DNA of 64,000 nucleotides from an uncultured Draconibacterium sp. (GCF_913060805.1 NZ_CAJXTC010000011.1:1-64000), one strand, 5' to 3'. Positions 41,390-51,090 are shown, numbered from the stretch's first letter. Notes: generated by a model from the letters alone, not told the origin. A program made the numbers and translations.

Positions 41390-42136
41390 CTAAAATTCCA
41401 CCTTAAACAGGTAAAAGATCACATTCAGAATAATGTAAAGTAAGATGATCAGCGCCAATCCGTAAACGTTAAAAACGATTAGTAAAATGGCTGATAAACC
41501 GAGGAACAGGTAACGATACCAGTTGTCTTTTATACGCAGGTTTTTCACTTTTAGCGAAAACATTGGTAGGTTAATTACCATCATTCCCGACATGAAAATA
41601 CCCAGAATAACCAGGTTTTTTGTGGAATACAGCATTTGAAAATTATCGTGGTATTTCGGGAATTCAAGCATCAATCCCAGCGAAGCCCAAAATATTCCGT
41701 TTGAAGGAATTGGCAAACCTCTGAAAAATGGTTCGTCGCTCAGGTAAACATTAAATTTGGCTAAACGAAGCGCACCAAACACAGGCACCAGAAATGAAGA
41801 AAAAAGAATGATCCACTGCCACCAGTCAGCACTTATTTCGTGAATTGGCTGGTTTTCCCCGAACATGGCAAACTCCAGTAAGGTAAATAAAATCGCTCCG
41901 GGAGCCACTCCAAACGACACCAGATCCGACAACGAATCCAGCTGTTTACCAATTTCAGAGTAAGCTTTTAATGCTCTTGCGGCAAGTCCGTCGGCAAAGT
42001 CGAAAACCGAAGCGGCACAAATAAAAATTCCTGCCCAGATCAGGTGACCGTCGATGGCAAAAATGGTGGCAATAACTCCTGATAAAAGGTTGAGGGTGGT
42101 AATAAAGTTGGGTATCTGTTTAATAATGTTTCTCAT
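41390..42136 (-). CDS. pssA: CDP-diacylglycerol-serine O-phosphatidyltransferase
   Basis: 248 residues, CDP-alcohol phosphatidyltransferase family; makes phosphatidylserine, precursor of phosphatidylethanolamine. Motif AASVFDFADGLAARALKAYSEIGKQLDSLSD is spread over residues about 42-70 and gives the D-x2-D-G-x2-A-R-x8-G-x3-D-x3-D metal site. Multiple membrane helices. Last gene of the rsfS-ftsH-LUD-DUF2007-cdsA-pssA run, 12 bases after cdsA. Confidence 0.92.
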   Translation of the reverse strand: MRNIIKQIPNFITTLNLLSGVIATIFAIDGHLIWAGIFICAASVFDFADGLAARALKAYSEIGKQLDSLSDLVSFGVAPGAILFTLLEFAMFGENQPIHEISADWWQWIILFSSFLVPVFGALRLAKFNVYLSDEPFFRGLPIPSNGIFWASLGLMLEFPKYHDNFQMLYSTKNLVILGIFMSGMMVINLPMFSLKVKNLRIKDNWYRYLFLGLSAILLIVFNVYGLALIILLYIILNVIFYLFKVEF

Positions 42137-42148
42137 CTGTAAGTTCCT

Positions 42149-42976
42149 TTACACGTTTCCGGTAAAAATGAGCCAAATAAAAATTGCTGGGATAACAAAA
42201 AGCAAACTATCCAAACGGTCTAAAAATCCGCCATGTCCGGGTAAAAATGTGCCCGAATCTTTTACGTCGATTTCGCGTTTTATCTTCGATTCAAATAAAT
42301 CGCCCAATGTGCCAAAAACCACAGTAAGCACTGCAATAGCAATCCAGCTAACCATGCTCACCGCCTGAAATAGAACTGCATTTACTATCCCCATAATTAT
42401 GGCAAAAACGGCTCCTCCAATTAATCCTTCCCACGATTTTGCCGGTGATATATTCTTACACATTTTGTGTTTGCCAAACTGTGTTCCCACCAAATAAGCT
42501 CCCGAATCGTTGATCCAAAGTATAAAAAACACACCAACCATTATCCATGGGTAAAAAGTATTTTGCCCATTAATTGATGTATGCACAACAAAGTTCATCA
42601 AACTAAAAGGCAGTGCGATGTAGGCAAAACCAAGTGTACTTGAACCTGCATTTTTTAGCGTGTCTTTGTCGCTTCTGAAAATTTCGACAACAAGCAGAAT
42701 AACAACGATTGCAATAAAGCTAAAACCAAACTGGCGCGGCAGGTAATTATTCGATAAGCCAAAACAAATCAGGAAAAAGATAACGCCAAAAATGCTTCCG
42801 ATAATTCGCGAAGGATGATGACCGGCTTTTTCCACCATGGCATAAAATTCGTATTGGGTAATAAATAAAAGAGATGCAAATACCACTGCAAAAATGATGG
42901 GATGCAGCAGCGTTCCGCCCAGCATAACGGCTATATAAATAACTCCTGTTAGAGAGCGTTTAAGTAAATTACTCAC
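42149..42976 (-). CDS. cdsA: Phosphatidate cytidylyltransferase
   Basis: 275 residues, polytopic. Makes CDP-diacylglycerol from phosphatidate and CTP, the substrate of the PssA encoded next. Signature near the C-terminus: SKIKREIDVKDSGTFLPGHG followed by GFLDRLDSL. It overlaps the preceding DUF2007 gene by 8 bases. Confidence 0.93.
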   Translation of the reverse strand: MSNLLKRSLTGVIYIAVMLGGTLLHPIIFAVVFASLLFITQYEFYAMVEKAGHHPSRIIGSIFGVIFFLICFGLSNNYLPRQFGFSFIAIVVILLVVEIFRSDKDTLKNAGSSTLGFAYIALPFSLMNFVVHTSINGQNTFYPWIMVGVFFILWINDSGAYLVGTQFGKHKMCKNISPAKSWEGLIGGAVFAIIMGIVNAVLFQAVSMVSWIAIAVLTVVFGTLGDLFESKIKREIDVKDSGTFLPGHGGFLDRLDSLLFVIPAIFIWLIFTGNV

Positions 42977-43178
42977 CTTTTAATTCTTTGATTAGGTTAA
43001 TAGCCTCGTCACGGTTTTCTTCGGCCACATATATTTTGTACTCGCCAAAATTCTGGTACGCCGAATCGTGTTGGTTCAGAACAACAATTTTTATCCCGGC
43101 ACTTTCAAGTAGGTCTTTAGCCATTTCGGCCTTGTACTCGTGCGTTGTCATAAAAATCATTTCCCAACCTTTTTCCAT
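42969..43178 (-). CDS. DUF2007 small protein
   Basis: 69 residues, soluble: FMTTHEYKAEMAKDLLESAG followed by IKIVVLNQHDSAYQNFGEYK, a DUF2007 (putative signal-transducing) ferredoxin-like fold. Commonly placed before cdsA in Bacteroidota; the 8-base overlap suggests translational coupling. Function unknown. Confidence 0.8.
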   Translation of the reverse strand: MEKGWEMIFMTTHEYKAEMAKDLLESAGIKIVVLNQHDSAYQNFGEYKIYVAEENRDEAINLIKELKGE

Positions 43179-43212
43179 GCTGCAAAGTTAACAAAATATG
43201 GTTTCCAAGAAG

Positions 43213-43827
43213 TTAATAGATAAACACATGTAATTCGCGCGGCCCGTGAGCGCCCATAACCAGCGTTTTTTCAATATCTGCGGTTCGGCTTGGCCCTGTA
43301 ATTAAGGTAATTTGCGAAGGCAACTGATCAGCATACTTCTCCTGTATTTTGTCGTAAGCGGTATGCTGGAAATCAACCAGCTGATCTTTCCGGGCAATCA
43401 CAATGTGTTGCGGTGGATACACCGACATTTGCCGGCCTCCCTGCAAAGCTGCACTTACCATTACGGATCCGGTGTGTGCAATCAAAAATTCGCAGGATGT
43501 TATTCCTGCTTCTATTGCCTGTTGCCTTTCGTGGTAATTTTGATGCTCAATTCCGTTCTTTGTCAGCAGCTCCTGAAGCTCATTTTCAGCACAAACCACT
43601 TCCGTTTTAGGAATATCCTGCAATAGCGTTTTTAGCTTTTCAACAAGCTCTTCTTCTGATTTACACAAATAAACACTCCCGTTTACCGCCTCCAGATTTT
43701 CTTTAAATGCCTGATCTAAAGATTTTTCAATAGAGTGATAAACGGGAGCATCAAAATCGGGCATCTCCGGCTCGGGGTGAATAGCTTTTTTAAGCTTGTT
43801 CAATATTTCTTCTCGAGCCGATGCCAT
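43213..43827 (-). CDS. LUD-domain protein (LutC-like)
   Basis: 204 residues. LUD/DUF162 domain recognised by CEFLIAHTGSVMVSAALQGG, VYPPQHIVIARKDQLV and the terminal ITLITGPSRTADIEKTLVMG with GAHGPRELHVFI. LutC takes part in lactate oxidation with LutA and LutB, which are absent here; in Bacteroidota a lone LUD protein is often found after ftsH. It begins directly at the ftsH stop. Confidence 0.85.
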   Translation of the reverse strand: MASAREEILNKLKKAIHPEPEMPDFDAPVYHSIEKSLDQAFKENLEAVNGSVYLCKSEEELVEKLKTLLQDIPKTEVVCAENELQELLTKNGIEHQNYHERQQAIEAGITSCEFLIAHTGSVMVSAALQGGRQMSVYPPQHIVIARKDQLVDFQHTAYDKIQEKYADQLPSQITLITGPSRTADIEKTLVMGAHGPRELHVFIY

Positions 43828-45900
43828 TTATTCTTTTGTTGTTTCCTCCTCGTGATTTTCTTCAGTTTTTGCTTTTGTGTCTTCGATAAGATCTGTTTTT
43901 ATGGGTTTTTCACCGTTTCCGTTTTCCGAAATTACGTGTTTTTTATCCCACGGACGTTTGCCAAAAATCTCTTCCAGATCTTCACTAAATATCACCTCAC
44001 GTTCAAGCAGCAAATTGGCTAGTTTCGAATGTCCTTCGGTATTTTCTTTCAATACTTGCTTCGCACGTTCATACTGGCTGTCGATAAGTATTTTTACTTC
44101 CTGATCGATTAATTCTGCGGTTTTTTCGCTGTATGGTTTGGTGAACGAATAATCCGACTGACCGGTTGAATCGTAATAACTTACGTTTCCTACTTTTTCG
44201 CTCATACCAAAAATGCTAACCATCGCATAAGCTTGCTTGGTAACTTTTTCGAGGTCGTTTTGTGCGCCAGACGAAATTTTACCAAATGTAATTTCTTCTG
44301 CAGCACGTCCGCCCAAAGCCGACGCCATTTCATCCAACAGTTGTTCTTTGGTTGTAATCGAACGCTCTTCGGGCAAATACCAAGCTGCTCCCAGCGCTTT
44401 TCCGCGCGGAACAATCGTTACTTTAACCAGCGGGTGCGCATATTCCAGCAACCAACTAATGGTGGCGTGGCCAGCTTCGTGGAAAGCAATTGTTTTCTTC
44501 TCTTGCTGAGAAATGATTTTATTTTTCTTTTCCAGACCACCGATAATACGGTCAACAGCGTCAAGGAAATCCTGTTTGGTAACCGAATCTCTGTTTCTAC
44601 GGGCAGCGATTAACGCAGCTTCGTTACAAACATTGGCAATATCTGCACCCGAGAATCCCGGAGTTTGTTTAGCCAGAAAATCAACTTTTACTTCTTCGCT
44701 CAATTTTAACGGACGTAAATGAACATTGAAAATCTCACCACGCTCATTTAGGTCGGGTAACTCAACGTGAATCTGACGGTCGAAACGGCCGGCACGCATT
44801 AATGCACGGTCGAGAATATCAGCACGGTTGGTTGCTGCCAGAATGATTACCCCGCTGTTGGTGTCAAAACCATCCATTTCGGTAAGCAGCTGATTCAGCG
44901 TATTTTCACGTTCATCGTTCGATCCCATATTTGGGTTTTTACCACGGGCACGACCAATGGCGTCAATTTCATCGATAAACACAATACAAGGTGCTTTTTC
45001 TTTGGCTTGCTTAAACAAGTCGCGAACACGCGATGCTCCAACTCCCACAAACATTTCCACAAAATCGGAACCAGACATGCTGAAAAACGGAACGTTTGCT
45101 TCGCCGGCAACAGCTTTGGCAAGCAGGGTTTTACCCGTTCCCGGAGGACCAACCAAAAGTGCTCCTTTCGGAATTTTACCACCGAGTTTGGTATATTTTG
45201 CCGGGCTTTTCAGGAATTCTACAATCTCTTCCACTTCCTGTTTGGCTTCTGCAAGTCCGGCAACATCTTTAAAGTTTGTCGAAACTTTCTGGTCTTTATC
45301 AAAAACTTTGGCCTGCGACTTTCCGACATTGAAAATACCGCCGGCGCCACCTCCTCCGGCACCACCACGGCTCATTCTTCGGAAAATCCACCACCACAGT
45401 AATATTATCAGTACAAAAGGCCCGATCGACCAAATAATGTCGCGAGCCCAATTCTGCTCATCCTCGTAAACCGGGAAGACTTTGTCTTGCATATTTTCCT
45501 GAGCAACGGTAAGATCCTCAGCAAATTTTTCAATCGGTCCGGTATTCAGTTTAAAATGCGGGCCAATATCTGATGGTTTCGAGAAGTTCCCTTCAAACTG
45601 CGATTCGTAATTTTTTATCCGGTCTTCTTTCAAATAAATCCGGGCAATTTTTTCGTTAATTACTACAATACGTTTAACATCGCCGTTTTGCAACATTTGT
45701 TTTACCTCGGGCCACGATGTGTCAACAGGGCCTTTGCTGGTGCTGATGTAATATTGTACAATAAGAAAAACAACAGCTATAATTCCGTAAATCCAATACG
45801 CATTGAATTTTGGCGGTTTACCGTTGTTCTTGGGATTTAATTTCCCAAAAGGGTTGTTCAGATTGTTCTGATCTTTTTTGTTGTTTTGTTTATCTGTCAT
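43828..45900 (-). CDS. ftsH: ATP-dependent zinc metalloprotease FtsH
   Basis: 690 residues. Two N-terminal helices around a periplasmic domain ([37 protein letters not shown]), a Gly-rich linker, AAA+ domain (Walker A GPPGTGKT, Walker [15 protein letters not shown]) and the zinc site HEAGH ([13 protein letters not shown]). Degrades misfolded membrane and regulatory proteins. The acidic C-terminal tail ([10 protein letters not shown]) is typical. It follows rsfS by 6 bases. Confidence 0.96.
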   Translation of the reverse strand: MTDKQNNKKDQNNLNNPFGKLNPKNNGKPPKFNAYWIYGIIAVVFLIVQYYISTSKGPVDTSWPEVKQMLQNGDVKRIVVINEKIARIYLKEDRIKNYESQFEGNFSKPSDIGPHFKLNTGPIEKFAEDLTVAQENMQDKVFPVYEDEQNWARDIIWSIGPFVLIILLWWWIFRRMSRGGAGGGGAGGIFNVGKSQAKVFDKDQKVSTNFKDVAGLAEAKQEVEEIVEFLKSPAKYTKLGGKIPKGALLVGPPGTGKTLLAKAVAGEANVPFFSMSGSDFVEMFVGVGASRVRDLFKQAKEKAPCIVFIDEIDAIGRARGKNPNMGSNDERENTLNQLLTEMDGFDTNSGVIILAATNRADILDRALMRAGRFDRQIHVELPDLNERGEIFNVHLRPLKLSEEVKVDFLAKQTPGFSGADIANVCNEAALIAARRNRDSVTKQDFLDAVDRIIGGLEKKNKIISQQEKKTIAFHEAGHATISWLLEYAHPLVKVTIVPRGKALGAAWYLPEERSITTKEQLLDEMASALGGRAAEEITFGKISSGAQNDLEKVTKQAYAMVSIFGMSEKVGNVSYYDSTGQSDYSFTKPYSEKTAELIDQEVKILIDSQYERAKQVLKENTEGHSKLANLLLEREVIFSEDLEEIFGKRPWDKKHVISENGNGEKPIKTDLIEDTKAKTEENHEEETTKE

Positions 45901-45906
45901 GGTCTT

Positions 45907-46275
45907 TTAATCTTCTTCTTCAATTTGTGTAATTTTTGCATCAGCCCAAAGTCCTTCGAGGTTATAAAACTGCCGTGCTTCTTCCTGGAAAACATGTACC
46001 ATTACATCTCCATAATCCAGTAGTATCCAAATTGCATTTCGGTAGCCGTCGCGATGCCAAACATCTTCGCCGGTAATTTCTTTAACCGTTTGTTCTACCG
46101 TGTGTGCAATTGAATCAACATGTGTTGAGGAGGTTCCGTGGCATATTATAAAATGTCCGCATTCTGTATGATCAATACTTTCCAGATCAACGTGCTTTAT
46201 ATCTTTCCCTTTTATTCGATGAATACCTTCAAGAATTGCTTCTAATAAAATCTTTGATTCTTCTGCTTTACTCAT
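45907..46275 (-). CDS. rsfS: Ribosomal silencing factor RsfS
   Basis: 122 residues. Binds L14 of the 50S subunit and blocks subunit joining. Family features: LEAILEGIHRIKGKDIKHVD, FIICHGTSSTHVDSIAHTVE, WILLDYGDVMVHVFQEEARQ and FYNLEGLWADA. First gene of the operon leading to ftsH and pssA, with a -7 element 19 bp upstream. Confidence 0.94.
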   Translation of the reverse strand: MSKAEESKILLEAILEGIHRIKGKDIKHVDLESIDHTECGHFIICHGTSSTHVDSIAHTVEQTVKEITGEDVWHRDGYRNAIWILLDYGDVMVHVFQEEARQFYNLEGLWADAKITQIEEED

Positions 46276-46294
46276 AAAAATTTATTGTACCCTA

Positions 46295-46302
46295 CAAAGA
46301 TA
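46295..46302 (-). promoter_or_regulatory. -7 element TATCTTTG of rsfS-ftsH operon
   Basis: Exact TAnnTTTG on the minus strand, 19 bp before the rsfS ATG. Confidence 0.55.
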
Positions 46303-46340
46303 ATCTTTTTGTCCATTAACCATTTTTTAAGAGAATGGTT

Positions 46341-46348
46341 TACTTTTG
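46341..46348 (+). promoter_or_regulatory. -7 element TACTTTTG of birA
   Basis: Exact TAnnTTTG, 7 bp before the birA ATG, implying a nearly leaderless transcript. Confidence 0.5.
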
Positions 46349-46355
46349 AAATTAT

Positions 46356-47096
46356 ATGTTTTTAACGGACAAAAATATAATCGTATTTAACGAGCTCGAT
46401 AGTACCAACAACTATGCCAAGCAACTGGTGCAGGAAAAGGCGGCTCAAGGCACTGTCGTTTTGGCACATTACCAGGAAAGTGGCCGTGGGCAAGTGGGTA
46501 ATTTTTGGGAAAGCGAACGCGATAAAAATTTGCTTTTCAGTGTGATTCTGTACCCCGGTTTTTTAGAAGCCGGCAAACAGTTTTATATCTCGAAAGTTGT
46601 TAGCCTGGCTTTGGCCGACGTACTAAAACAGCAACTTGATGACGTAAAAATTAAGTGGCCCAACGATATTTATGTGGGTGAAAAGAAAATTGCCGGCATC
46701 TTAATCGAAAACACGGTGAAGGGGATAGCGCTTGATTCTTCGATAGTTGGCATTGGTGTTAACGTAAATCAGGAGCAGTTTCTGTCGAATGCACCCAACC
46801 CGGTGTCGATGAAACAACTCTTGAAAAAGGATTTTGAAATTCAGGATATTTTAAAAGAATTTTTGCTGAGGCTGGAGGATTATATTGAGGTATTGCGTGA
46901 GGGGAGACTCGAAAAAGTTGATGCAGAATATTTCCAATCTCTGTTCAGAAATGAAGGTTTGCACCCGTACCGGAAAGACGGCAAAGAGTTTAGCGCCAGA
47001 ATTGCAGGCATTGGCAGTTTTGGGCAACTTCAGTTAGAAGAGCCCGACGGAAATGTATGCGAATATATGTTTAAAGAGGTGGAGTTTGTTGTTTGA
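46356..47096 (+). CDS. birA: Biotin-[acetyl-CoA-carboxylase] ligase
   Basis: 246 residues. Activates biotin with ATP and attaches it to the carboxyl carrier protein. Motifs: FNELDSTNNYAKQLV, ESGRGQVGNFWESERDKNLLFSVIL across residues about 43-67 (the family has GRGRxGxxW; here GRGQVGNFW), KWPNDIYVGEKKIAGILIE, and VGIGVNVNQE. No N-terminal HTH, so it is a monofunctional ligase and not a repressor. Confidence 0.93.
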   Translation: MFLTDKNIIVFNELDSTNNYAKQLVQEKAAQGTVVLAHYQESGRGQVGNFWESERDKNLLFSVILYPGFLEAGKQFYISKVVSLALADVLKQQLDDVKIKWPNDIYVGEKKIAGILIENTVKGIALDSSIVGIGVNVNQEQFLSNAPNPVSMKQLLKKDFEIQDILKEFLLRLEDYIEVLREGRLEKVDAEYFQSLFRNEGLHPYRKDGKEFSARIAGIGSFGQLQLEEPDGNVCEYMFKEVEFVV

Positions 47097-47367
47097 AAAA
47101 GATTGATGGAGATTGAAAGGAAGATTGAATTAGATTGCTAAATTGTTCTATTGCTAAACTGTTAAATTGTATAAGAAGCATTTGTCCCTCAATGTTTATT
47201 GACATTTTTGTGAACCACAAAAGACACATAGAACACATTAGATTTTACCAATTGCCTACTCCTTCTAAAATCTGCAATCGTTAATCAACATTCGAAATTC
47301 AGCTTTCTTTTTCTGTGTAACTCCGTGGTAAAATCTTTGCCTATTGATATTTGCCAAATGCCAATTG
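47097..47367. other. Intergenic DNA without recognisable gene
   Basis: Low-complexity words (ATTGCTAAATTGTT, ATTGCTAAACTGTTAAATTG) and the phrases AACCACAAAAGACACATAGA and TGTGTAACTCCGTGGTAAA, which recur in Bacteroidota intergenic DNA as degenerate repeats. No terminator is evident. Confidence 0.35.
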
Positions 47368-47817
47368 TTACTGATAGGGCAATCTCGATAGTGTGTCGGC
47401 CAACTGATTAATGCCTTCTTCCAGTTTGCTTCCGGCCATCATTTTAATCATCATGCTCATTTCGGCATGCAGCGTAAGGCGCATTTTTGTTTTGTATTCA
47501 TTAACTGGCATTAACTGAATCCAGAAAGTAAAACTCAGTGGTAAACCACCCGAACTTTCCACTTTTACCGTTTTAAATGGCTCGCGGTTAACAATCTTAA
47601 TTTCGGCAACTCCCAGCCCGGTGATATTGAATTTACAGGAGTCCTGGTCCGACTCAAAGTCGGTAATTTTAATCTGCGGTACCTTTTCTGTTATTTTCTC
47701 TATCAATCCTGAATTGAGGTAAGTAGACAGGTTTTCGAAATTCGACAGGTAATTAAAAACCACCTGCTGATTTTGTTCGATAACTTTTACTTCGCTAACG
47801 TATTTGTTGAGTGCCAT
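47368..47817 (-). CDS. SRPBCC-family protein
   Basis: 149 residues from ATG 47817 (an in-frame upstream start at 47844 would run into the pyrE terminator). START/polyketide-cyclase-like helix-grip fold: KVIEQNQQVVFNYLSNFENL at the start, PLSFTFWIQLMPVNEYKTKM, and a long C-terminal helix MIKMMAGSKLEEGINQLADT. Probably binds a hydrophobic ligand; function unknown. Confidence 0.75.
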   Translation of the reverse strand: MALNKYVSEVKVIEQNQQVVFNYLSNFENLSTYLNSGLIEKITEKVPQIKITDFESDQDSCKFNITGLGVAEIKIVNREPFKTVKVESSGGLPLSFTFWIQLMPVNEYKTKMRLTLHAEMSMMIKMMAGSKLEEGINQLADTLSRLPYQ

Positions 47818-47821
47818 AGTT

Positions 47822-47862
47822 TTAATAAAAAATCCCGCCCCCAATAACCATTAGGAGCGGGA
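47822..47862 (-). terminator. Terminator of pyrE
   Basis: On the minus strand TCCCGCTCCTAA ... GGGGGCGGGA stem followed by TTTTTTATT. Lies 27-67 bases after the pyrE stop. Confidence 0.75.
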
Positions 47863-47888
47863 AATATTTAATGTCTTTTACTTTCAGA

Positions 47889-48521
47889 TTATTTTCCCCA
47901 GTTGGCAGGGTCTTCGCGCCATTCCATCAGCGACTCTACCTGGTCTTTTGTAATATCGCCTCTTTCCAGCGAAAAGTCGATCAGGATCTGGTAACGGCTT
48001 AACGAAGTAAGTTCGATACCTGCTTTCTGGAAGTTTTCTTTTGCCAATGGGAAATTGTAAGTGAAAATTGATACCATTCCCACAACATCGCCACCAAAGT
48101 TGTTAACGGCCTCGGCAGCTTTTAAACTGCTGATTCCTGTAGACACAAGGTCTTCAACAACTACCACTTTTTTGAATGGTTTCAGGTCGCCTTCAATCAG
48201 GTTTTCCAATCCGTGTCCTTTTGGTTTCGAACGAACATAAACGAACGGAAGTCCCAGTTTATCAGCCACCAACGCACCAATTGCAATAGCTCCGGTTGCT
48301 ACCCCGGCAATTACTTCTGCCTCCGGGTATTTTTCCTGAATCAGCTGTACAAATGCATCGCGAATGTACGCGCGGGTGTCAGGATAAGAAAGCGTTTTTC
48401 TGTTGTCGCAATAAATTGGAGATTTCCAACCCGATGCCCATGTAAATGGATTATCTGGTTGTATCTTTATAGTGTTAATTTCAAGTAATCTCTTGGTTAC
48501 TTCTGTTTGTATATTTTCCAT
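47889..48521 (-). CDS. pyrE: Orotate phosphoribosyltransferase
   Basis: 210 residues from ATG 48521 (MENIQTEVTKRLL); a longer frame from 48650 would overlap the divergent NUDIX gene. Converts orotate and PRPP to OMP in pyrimidine synthesis. PRPP loop VVVVEDLVSTGISSLKAAEA, the IYCDNRKTLSYPDTRAYIRD region and YVRSKPKGHG catalytic loop are present. A TACTTTTG -7 element supports this start. Confidence 0.95.
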   Translation of the reverse strand: MENIQTEVTKRLLEINTIKIQPDNPFTWASGWKSPIYCDNRKTLSYPDTRAYIRDAFVQLIQEKYPEAEVIAGVATGAIAIGALVADKLGLPFVYVRSKPKGHGLENLIEGDLKPFKKVVVVEDLVSTGISSLKAAEAVNNFGGDVVGMVSIFTYNFPLAKENFQKAGIELTSLSRYQILIDFSLERGDITKDQVESLMEWREDPANWGK

Positions 48522-48543
48522 AATTATGTGCAATTTTAATTCA

Positions 48544-49170
48544 ATGCAAAAGTATAAAGTTTTTTTGAATGAAAAGAGGATCGGTTTTGTGCCGGGCGCG
48601 AATATAACATTGAGTAAACTATGCCGGATTTTGACCGAAAACAGCGGCATTGACGATATAATGGGCTGGTTGTCGGATTTTGAAAACAGCGATATCCCGG
48701 AAACTGTTGTAGAACATCCCGAAGTTGAGCTTGTGTTTCAGAATTTCAGATCGGCATTTTTGCAAATTGACGCTGCCGGAGGAGTGGTAAAATACGATGG
48801 GAAATTGCTTTTTATTTTCAGGCACGGGAAATGGGATTTGCCGAAAGGAAAAATCGATAAAGGTGAAAGTATTGAAACTGCAGCTTTGCGCGAAGTGGAA
48901 GAAGAATGTGGCATTACAAATCACTCGATTGTAAAAGCGCTGCCATCAACCTATCATATTTACAAGTCGCCGTACAAAAAATCATTGGGGCAGTGGATTT
49001 TTAAAGAAACCTATTGGTTTGAAATGGACTACAATGGTGCGGAAACGCCAGTTCCGCAACTGGAAGAAGGAATTACCGAAGTGCGCTGGTTTCATCCGAA
49101 TGAGCTGGACGTGGTACTCGAAAATACCTACGAAAACTTAAAAGCGCTGATCGAACTTTACCGCGCTTGA
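48544..49170 (+). CDS. NUDIX hydrolase
   Basis: 208 residues from ATG 48544. N-terminal domain of about 75 residues (MQKYKVFLNEKRIGFVPGAN) of unknown role, then a NUDIX domain with the full box GKIDKGESIETAALREVEEE followed by CGI. Hydrolyses a nucleoside-diphosphate-linked substrate, not identifiable further. Divergent from pyrE with only 22 bases between starts, so promoters overlap coding DNA. The 3' end overlaps the convergent gene by 13 bases. Confidence 0.88.
   Translation: MQKYKVFLNEKRIGFVPGANITLSKLCRILTENSGIDDIMGWLSDFENSDIPETVVEHPEVELVFQNFRSAFLQIDAAGGVVKYDGKLLFIFRHGKWDLPKGKIDKGESIETAALREVEEECGITNHSIVKALPSTYHIYKSPYKKSLGQWIFKETYWFEMDYNGAETPVPQLEEGITEVRWFHPNELDVVLENTYENLKALIELYRA
48547..48554 (-). 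promoter_or_regulatory. -7 element TACTTTTG of pyrE
   Basis: Exact TAnnTTTG on the minus strand, 25 bp before the pyrE ATG; it lies within the first codons of the divergent NUDIX gene. Confidence 0.55.
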
Positions 49171-50579
49171 TTACGCTGACGCATAAACAGCTCGTTACGC
49201 AACCAGGTGCCAAATTGTTGCTCGAAGCCATTTAGCGGCGCTTTAGCATCGTCGAAAACTACCTGGTGTTTTTCGTTTAGCAAATAGCATTGTGGAAAAG
49301 ACCGGACCTTATATTCTGAAATGGCTGAATTTTCCGTGTCGATTAAAATAGTTGCCGGAACCTTGTTTTCTTTAAAAAAGCTATCGATTCCTGCCCTGTC
49401 GGTGTTTCTCAGCACCACAAAAATTTCGAGGTTTTTATTAAATAGTTCGTTCAGGCGGCTCAGGTATTTTAAATGTTCCTGGCAAATAACAGTCTCCACA
49501 TCGGCAAAAATTAGGTATTTAAATTTCTCCTGGCTGTTGTTTGTACAAACCTTTTTGCCGTTAAGGTCGCTTAAACAAATCGCCGGTGCTCCGCTTCCTT
49601 TTTCCAGAAACGAGATTTTTGCCGCCACGTTTTTGGCTGCCTCACGTATTTTAATTTCCGGGTTGTTGGTAAAATGTTTGCTGGCGATCATATTTTTAAT
49701 GGCTTTCTCCGGAAATTCTTTGGAGTAAAAACCATCGTGCAGCATTTTTAATAACACCAAATCGGCCATTTTTCCCGATAACTTATATTTCTCCGAAATA
49801 AAAGCAAGCAGGCCGTTAATGTTTTCGCCGGCAACTGCGGCTGATACTTTAGCTCCGCCAATGGCTTTTGCCGAAAAGCTCAATTGCTTGTCGAAAGTTT
49901 TGTCGAATAAGGTTTTAAACGATTGATGTCCCCAAAACTTTGGCGAAATTGACTGAAAAATAGCAGAATAATCTTCTGGACTCATTCTAAAAATATCAGC
50001 TTCCATAAGTTTTAAACGCAATGTTTTGTGCAGCTCAAAACTCTCCGATCCTTTTTCAGGGAAAGCTTCGTCGATTCCGGCTTTTAGTCGGTTAAAGGCA
50101 GCTTCGGATTGTTGAAAATATAAGGCGTTAAAATCTTTGTCGGTCAATTCGTTTAGTTTCTGTTCAAAGCGACTGATCTTGTCGTTAAGCATTTCGCCGT
50201 TGTTGGTGAAAAACCAAAACGAAATCGGCTGAAAGTACGGATTCTTTTGGTCGGCAAACGATTTCTTTTTTAGTGGCGGAAGTTTTAAATCGATGGTTTT
50301 TCCCGGTTCAATCAAGAGCATTCCGCGGTAAATTCCAAATTCAGAAAAAGTAAATACCGGCTCATCAATTTGTATGGAAACCTCGCTGGTTCCTTCGCTG
50401 TTAAATTTTAAAGTAAAAGCCACTTTGTCGGTGTTTGAAATCGGGTCGGCAAAGGTATAAAAAGTAAGCTGTTCGTTGGCGTATTCCGGATTGGTGCAAC
50501 GAATAGTTGTTGCGATTCCATTTAACGAAAAGCCCAGCGAAGCGATGAGGATTATCAGAAAACGTATGCTATTGTTCAT
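49158..50579 (-). CDS. Secreted thioredoxin-fold protein of unknown function
   Basis: 473 residues with a signal peptide (FLIILIASLGFSLNGIA). N-terminal beta-rich domain of the type that precedes thioredoxin domains in Bacteroidota TlpA-like proteins, a helical middle, and a C-terminal thioredoxin-like domain (FKYLIFADVETVICQEHLKY ... VPATILIDTENSAISEYKV). The usual CxxC is replaced by a lone Cys (VICQEH), so it is not a classical disulfide reductase. It follows coaD by 5 bases and overlaps the NUDIX gene at its 3' end. Confidence 0.7.
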   Translation of the reverse strand: MNNSIRFLIILIASLGFSLNGIATTIRCTNPEYANEQLTFYTFADPISNTDKVAFTLKFNSEGTSEVSIQIDEPVFTFSEFGIYRGMLLIEPGKTIDLKLPPLKKKSFADQKNPYFQPISFWFFTNNGEMLNDKISRFEQKLNELTDKDFNALYFQQSEAAFNRLKAGIDEAFPEKGSESFELHKTLRLKLMEADIFRMSPEDYSAIFQSISPKFWGHQSFKTLFDKTFDKQLSFSAKAIGGAKVSAAVAGENINGLLAFISEKYKLSGKMADLVLLKMLHDGFYSKEFPEKAIKNMIASKHFTNNPEIKIREAAKNVAAKISFLEKGSGAPAICLSDLNGKKVCTNNSQEKFKYLIFADVETVICQEHLKYLSRLNELFNKNLEIFVVLRNTDRAGIDSFFKENKVPATILIDTENSAISEYKVRSFPQCYLLNEKHQVVFDDAKAPLNGFEQQFGTWLRNELFMRQRNQAR

Positions 50580-50584
50580 AGGTG

Positions 50585-51061
50585 TTATTCAACTTTAAAT
50601 TCGCTCATATCCAGCCCTTTTGGCAGGAACATGCTGGCATCTCCGCCATGCGAAACAATGTCGCGAATTATACTTGCATTAACCGGTGTATGTTCCGGCA
50701 GGGTGAGCAGAAATACCGATTCAATTTCGGGATGCATCTTTTTATTTACCTGGGCAATGGCACGCTCGTATTCAAAATCGGACGAGGTACGTATGCCGCG
50801 TAAAATGTATTTTGCTCCCACTTCTTTACAGAAATCAACAGTCAGTCCTTCGTGCAGGCGAACCTCAACAGTGGGCTCATCTTTAAAAACCTCGTTGATC
50901 CACTTCAGCCTTTTTTCAATGGGAAAGAACGATTTCTTATTGGCGTTAAAACCGATCATGACATAAATTTTGTCGAACATTGAAATGGCACGTCGAACAA
51001 TCGACTCGTGTCCTACTGTAAATGGATCAAAAGATCCGGGGAATATGGCTATTCTTTCCAT
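50585..51061 (-). CDS. coaD: Phosphopantetheine adenylyltransferase
   Basis: 158 residues from ATG 51061 (MERIAIFPGSFDPFTVGHES), rather than an upstream in-frame start. Fourth step of coenzyme A synthesis. Nucleotidyltransferase HxGH variant TVGHESIV, the second motif ILRGIRTSSDFEYERAIAQV and the NASIIRDIVSHGGD tail are present. A TAATTTTG -7 element lies 22 bp upstream. Confidence 0.95.
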   Translation of the reverse strand: MERIAIFPGSFDPFTVGHESIVRRAISMFDKIYVMIGFNANKKSFFPIEKRLKWINEVFKDEPTVEVRLHEGLTVDFCKEVGAKYILRGIRTSSDFEYERAIAQVNKKMHPEIESVFLLTLPEHTPVNASIIRDIVSHGGDASMFLPKGLDMSEFKVE

Positions 51062-51082
51062 TTTGAATCGTTTAAAGTGCTT

Positions 51083-51090
51083 CAAAATTA
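51083..51090 (-). promoter_or_regulatory. -7 element TAATTTTG of coaD
   Basis: Exact TAnnTTTG on the minus strand, 21 bp before the coaD ATG at 51061. Confidence 0.5.

Noticed and set aside
47097-47367. Possible small gene or RNA
   Set aside because: Only degenerate low-complexity words were found; there is no open frame with coding character, no promoter-terminator pair and no stable fold.
48522-48650. Extended N-terminus of PyrE
   Set aside because: The added 43 residues do not fit the family, overlap the divergent NUDIX gene and lie upstream of the TACTTTTG promoter element.
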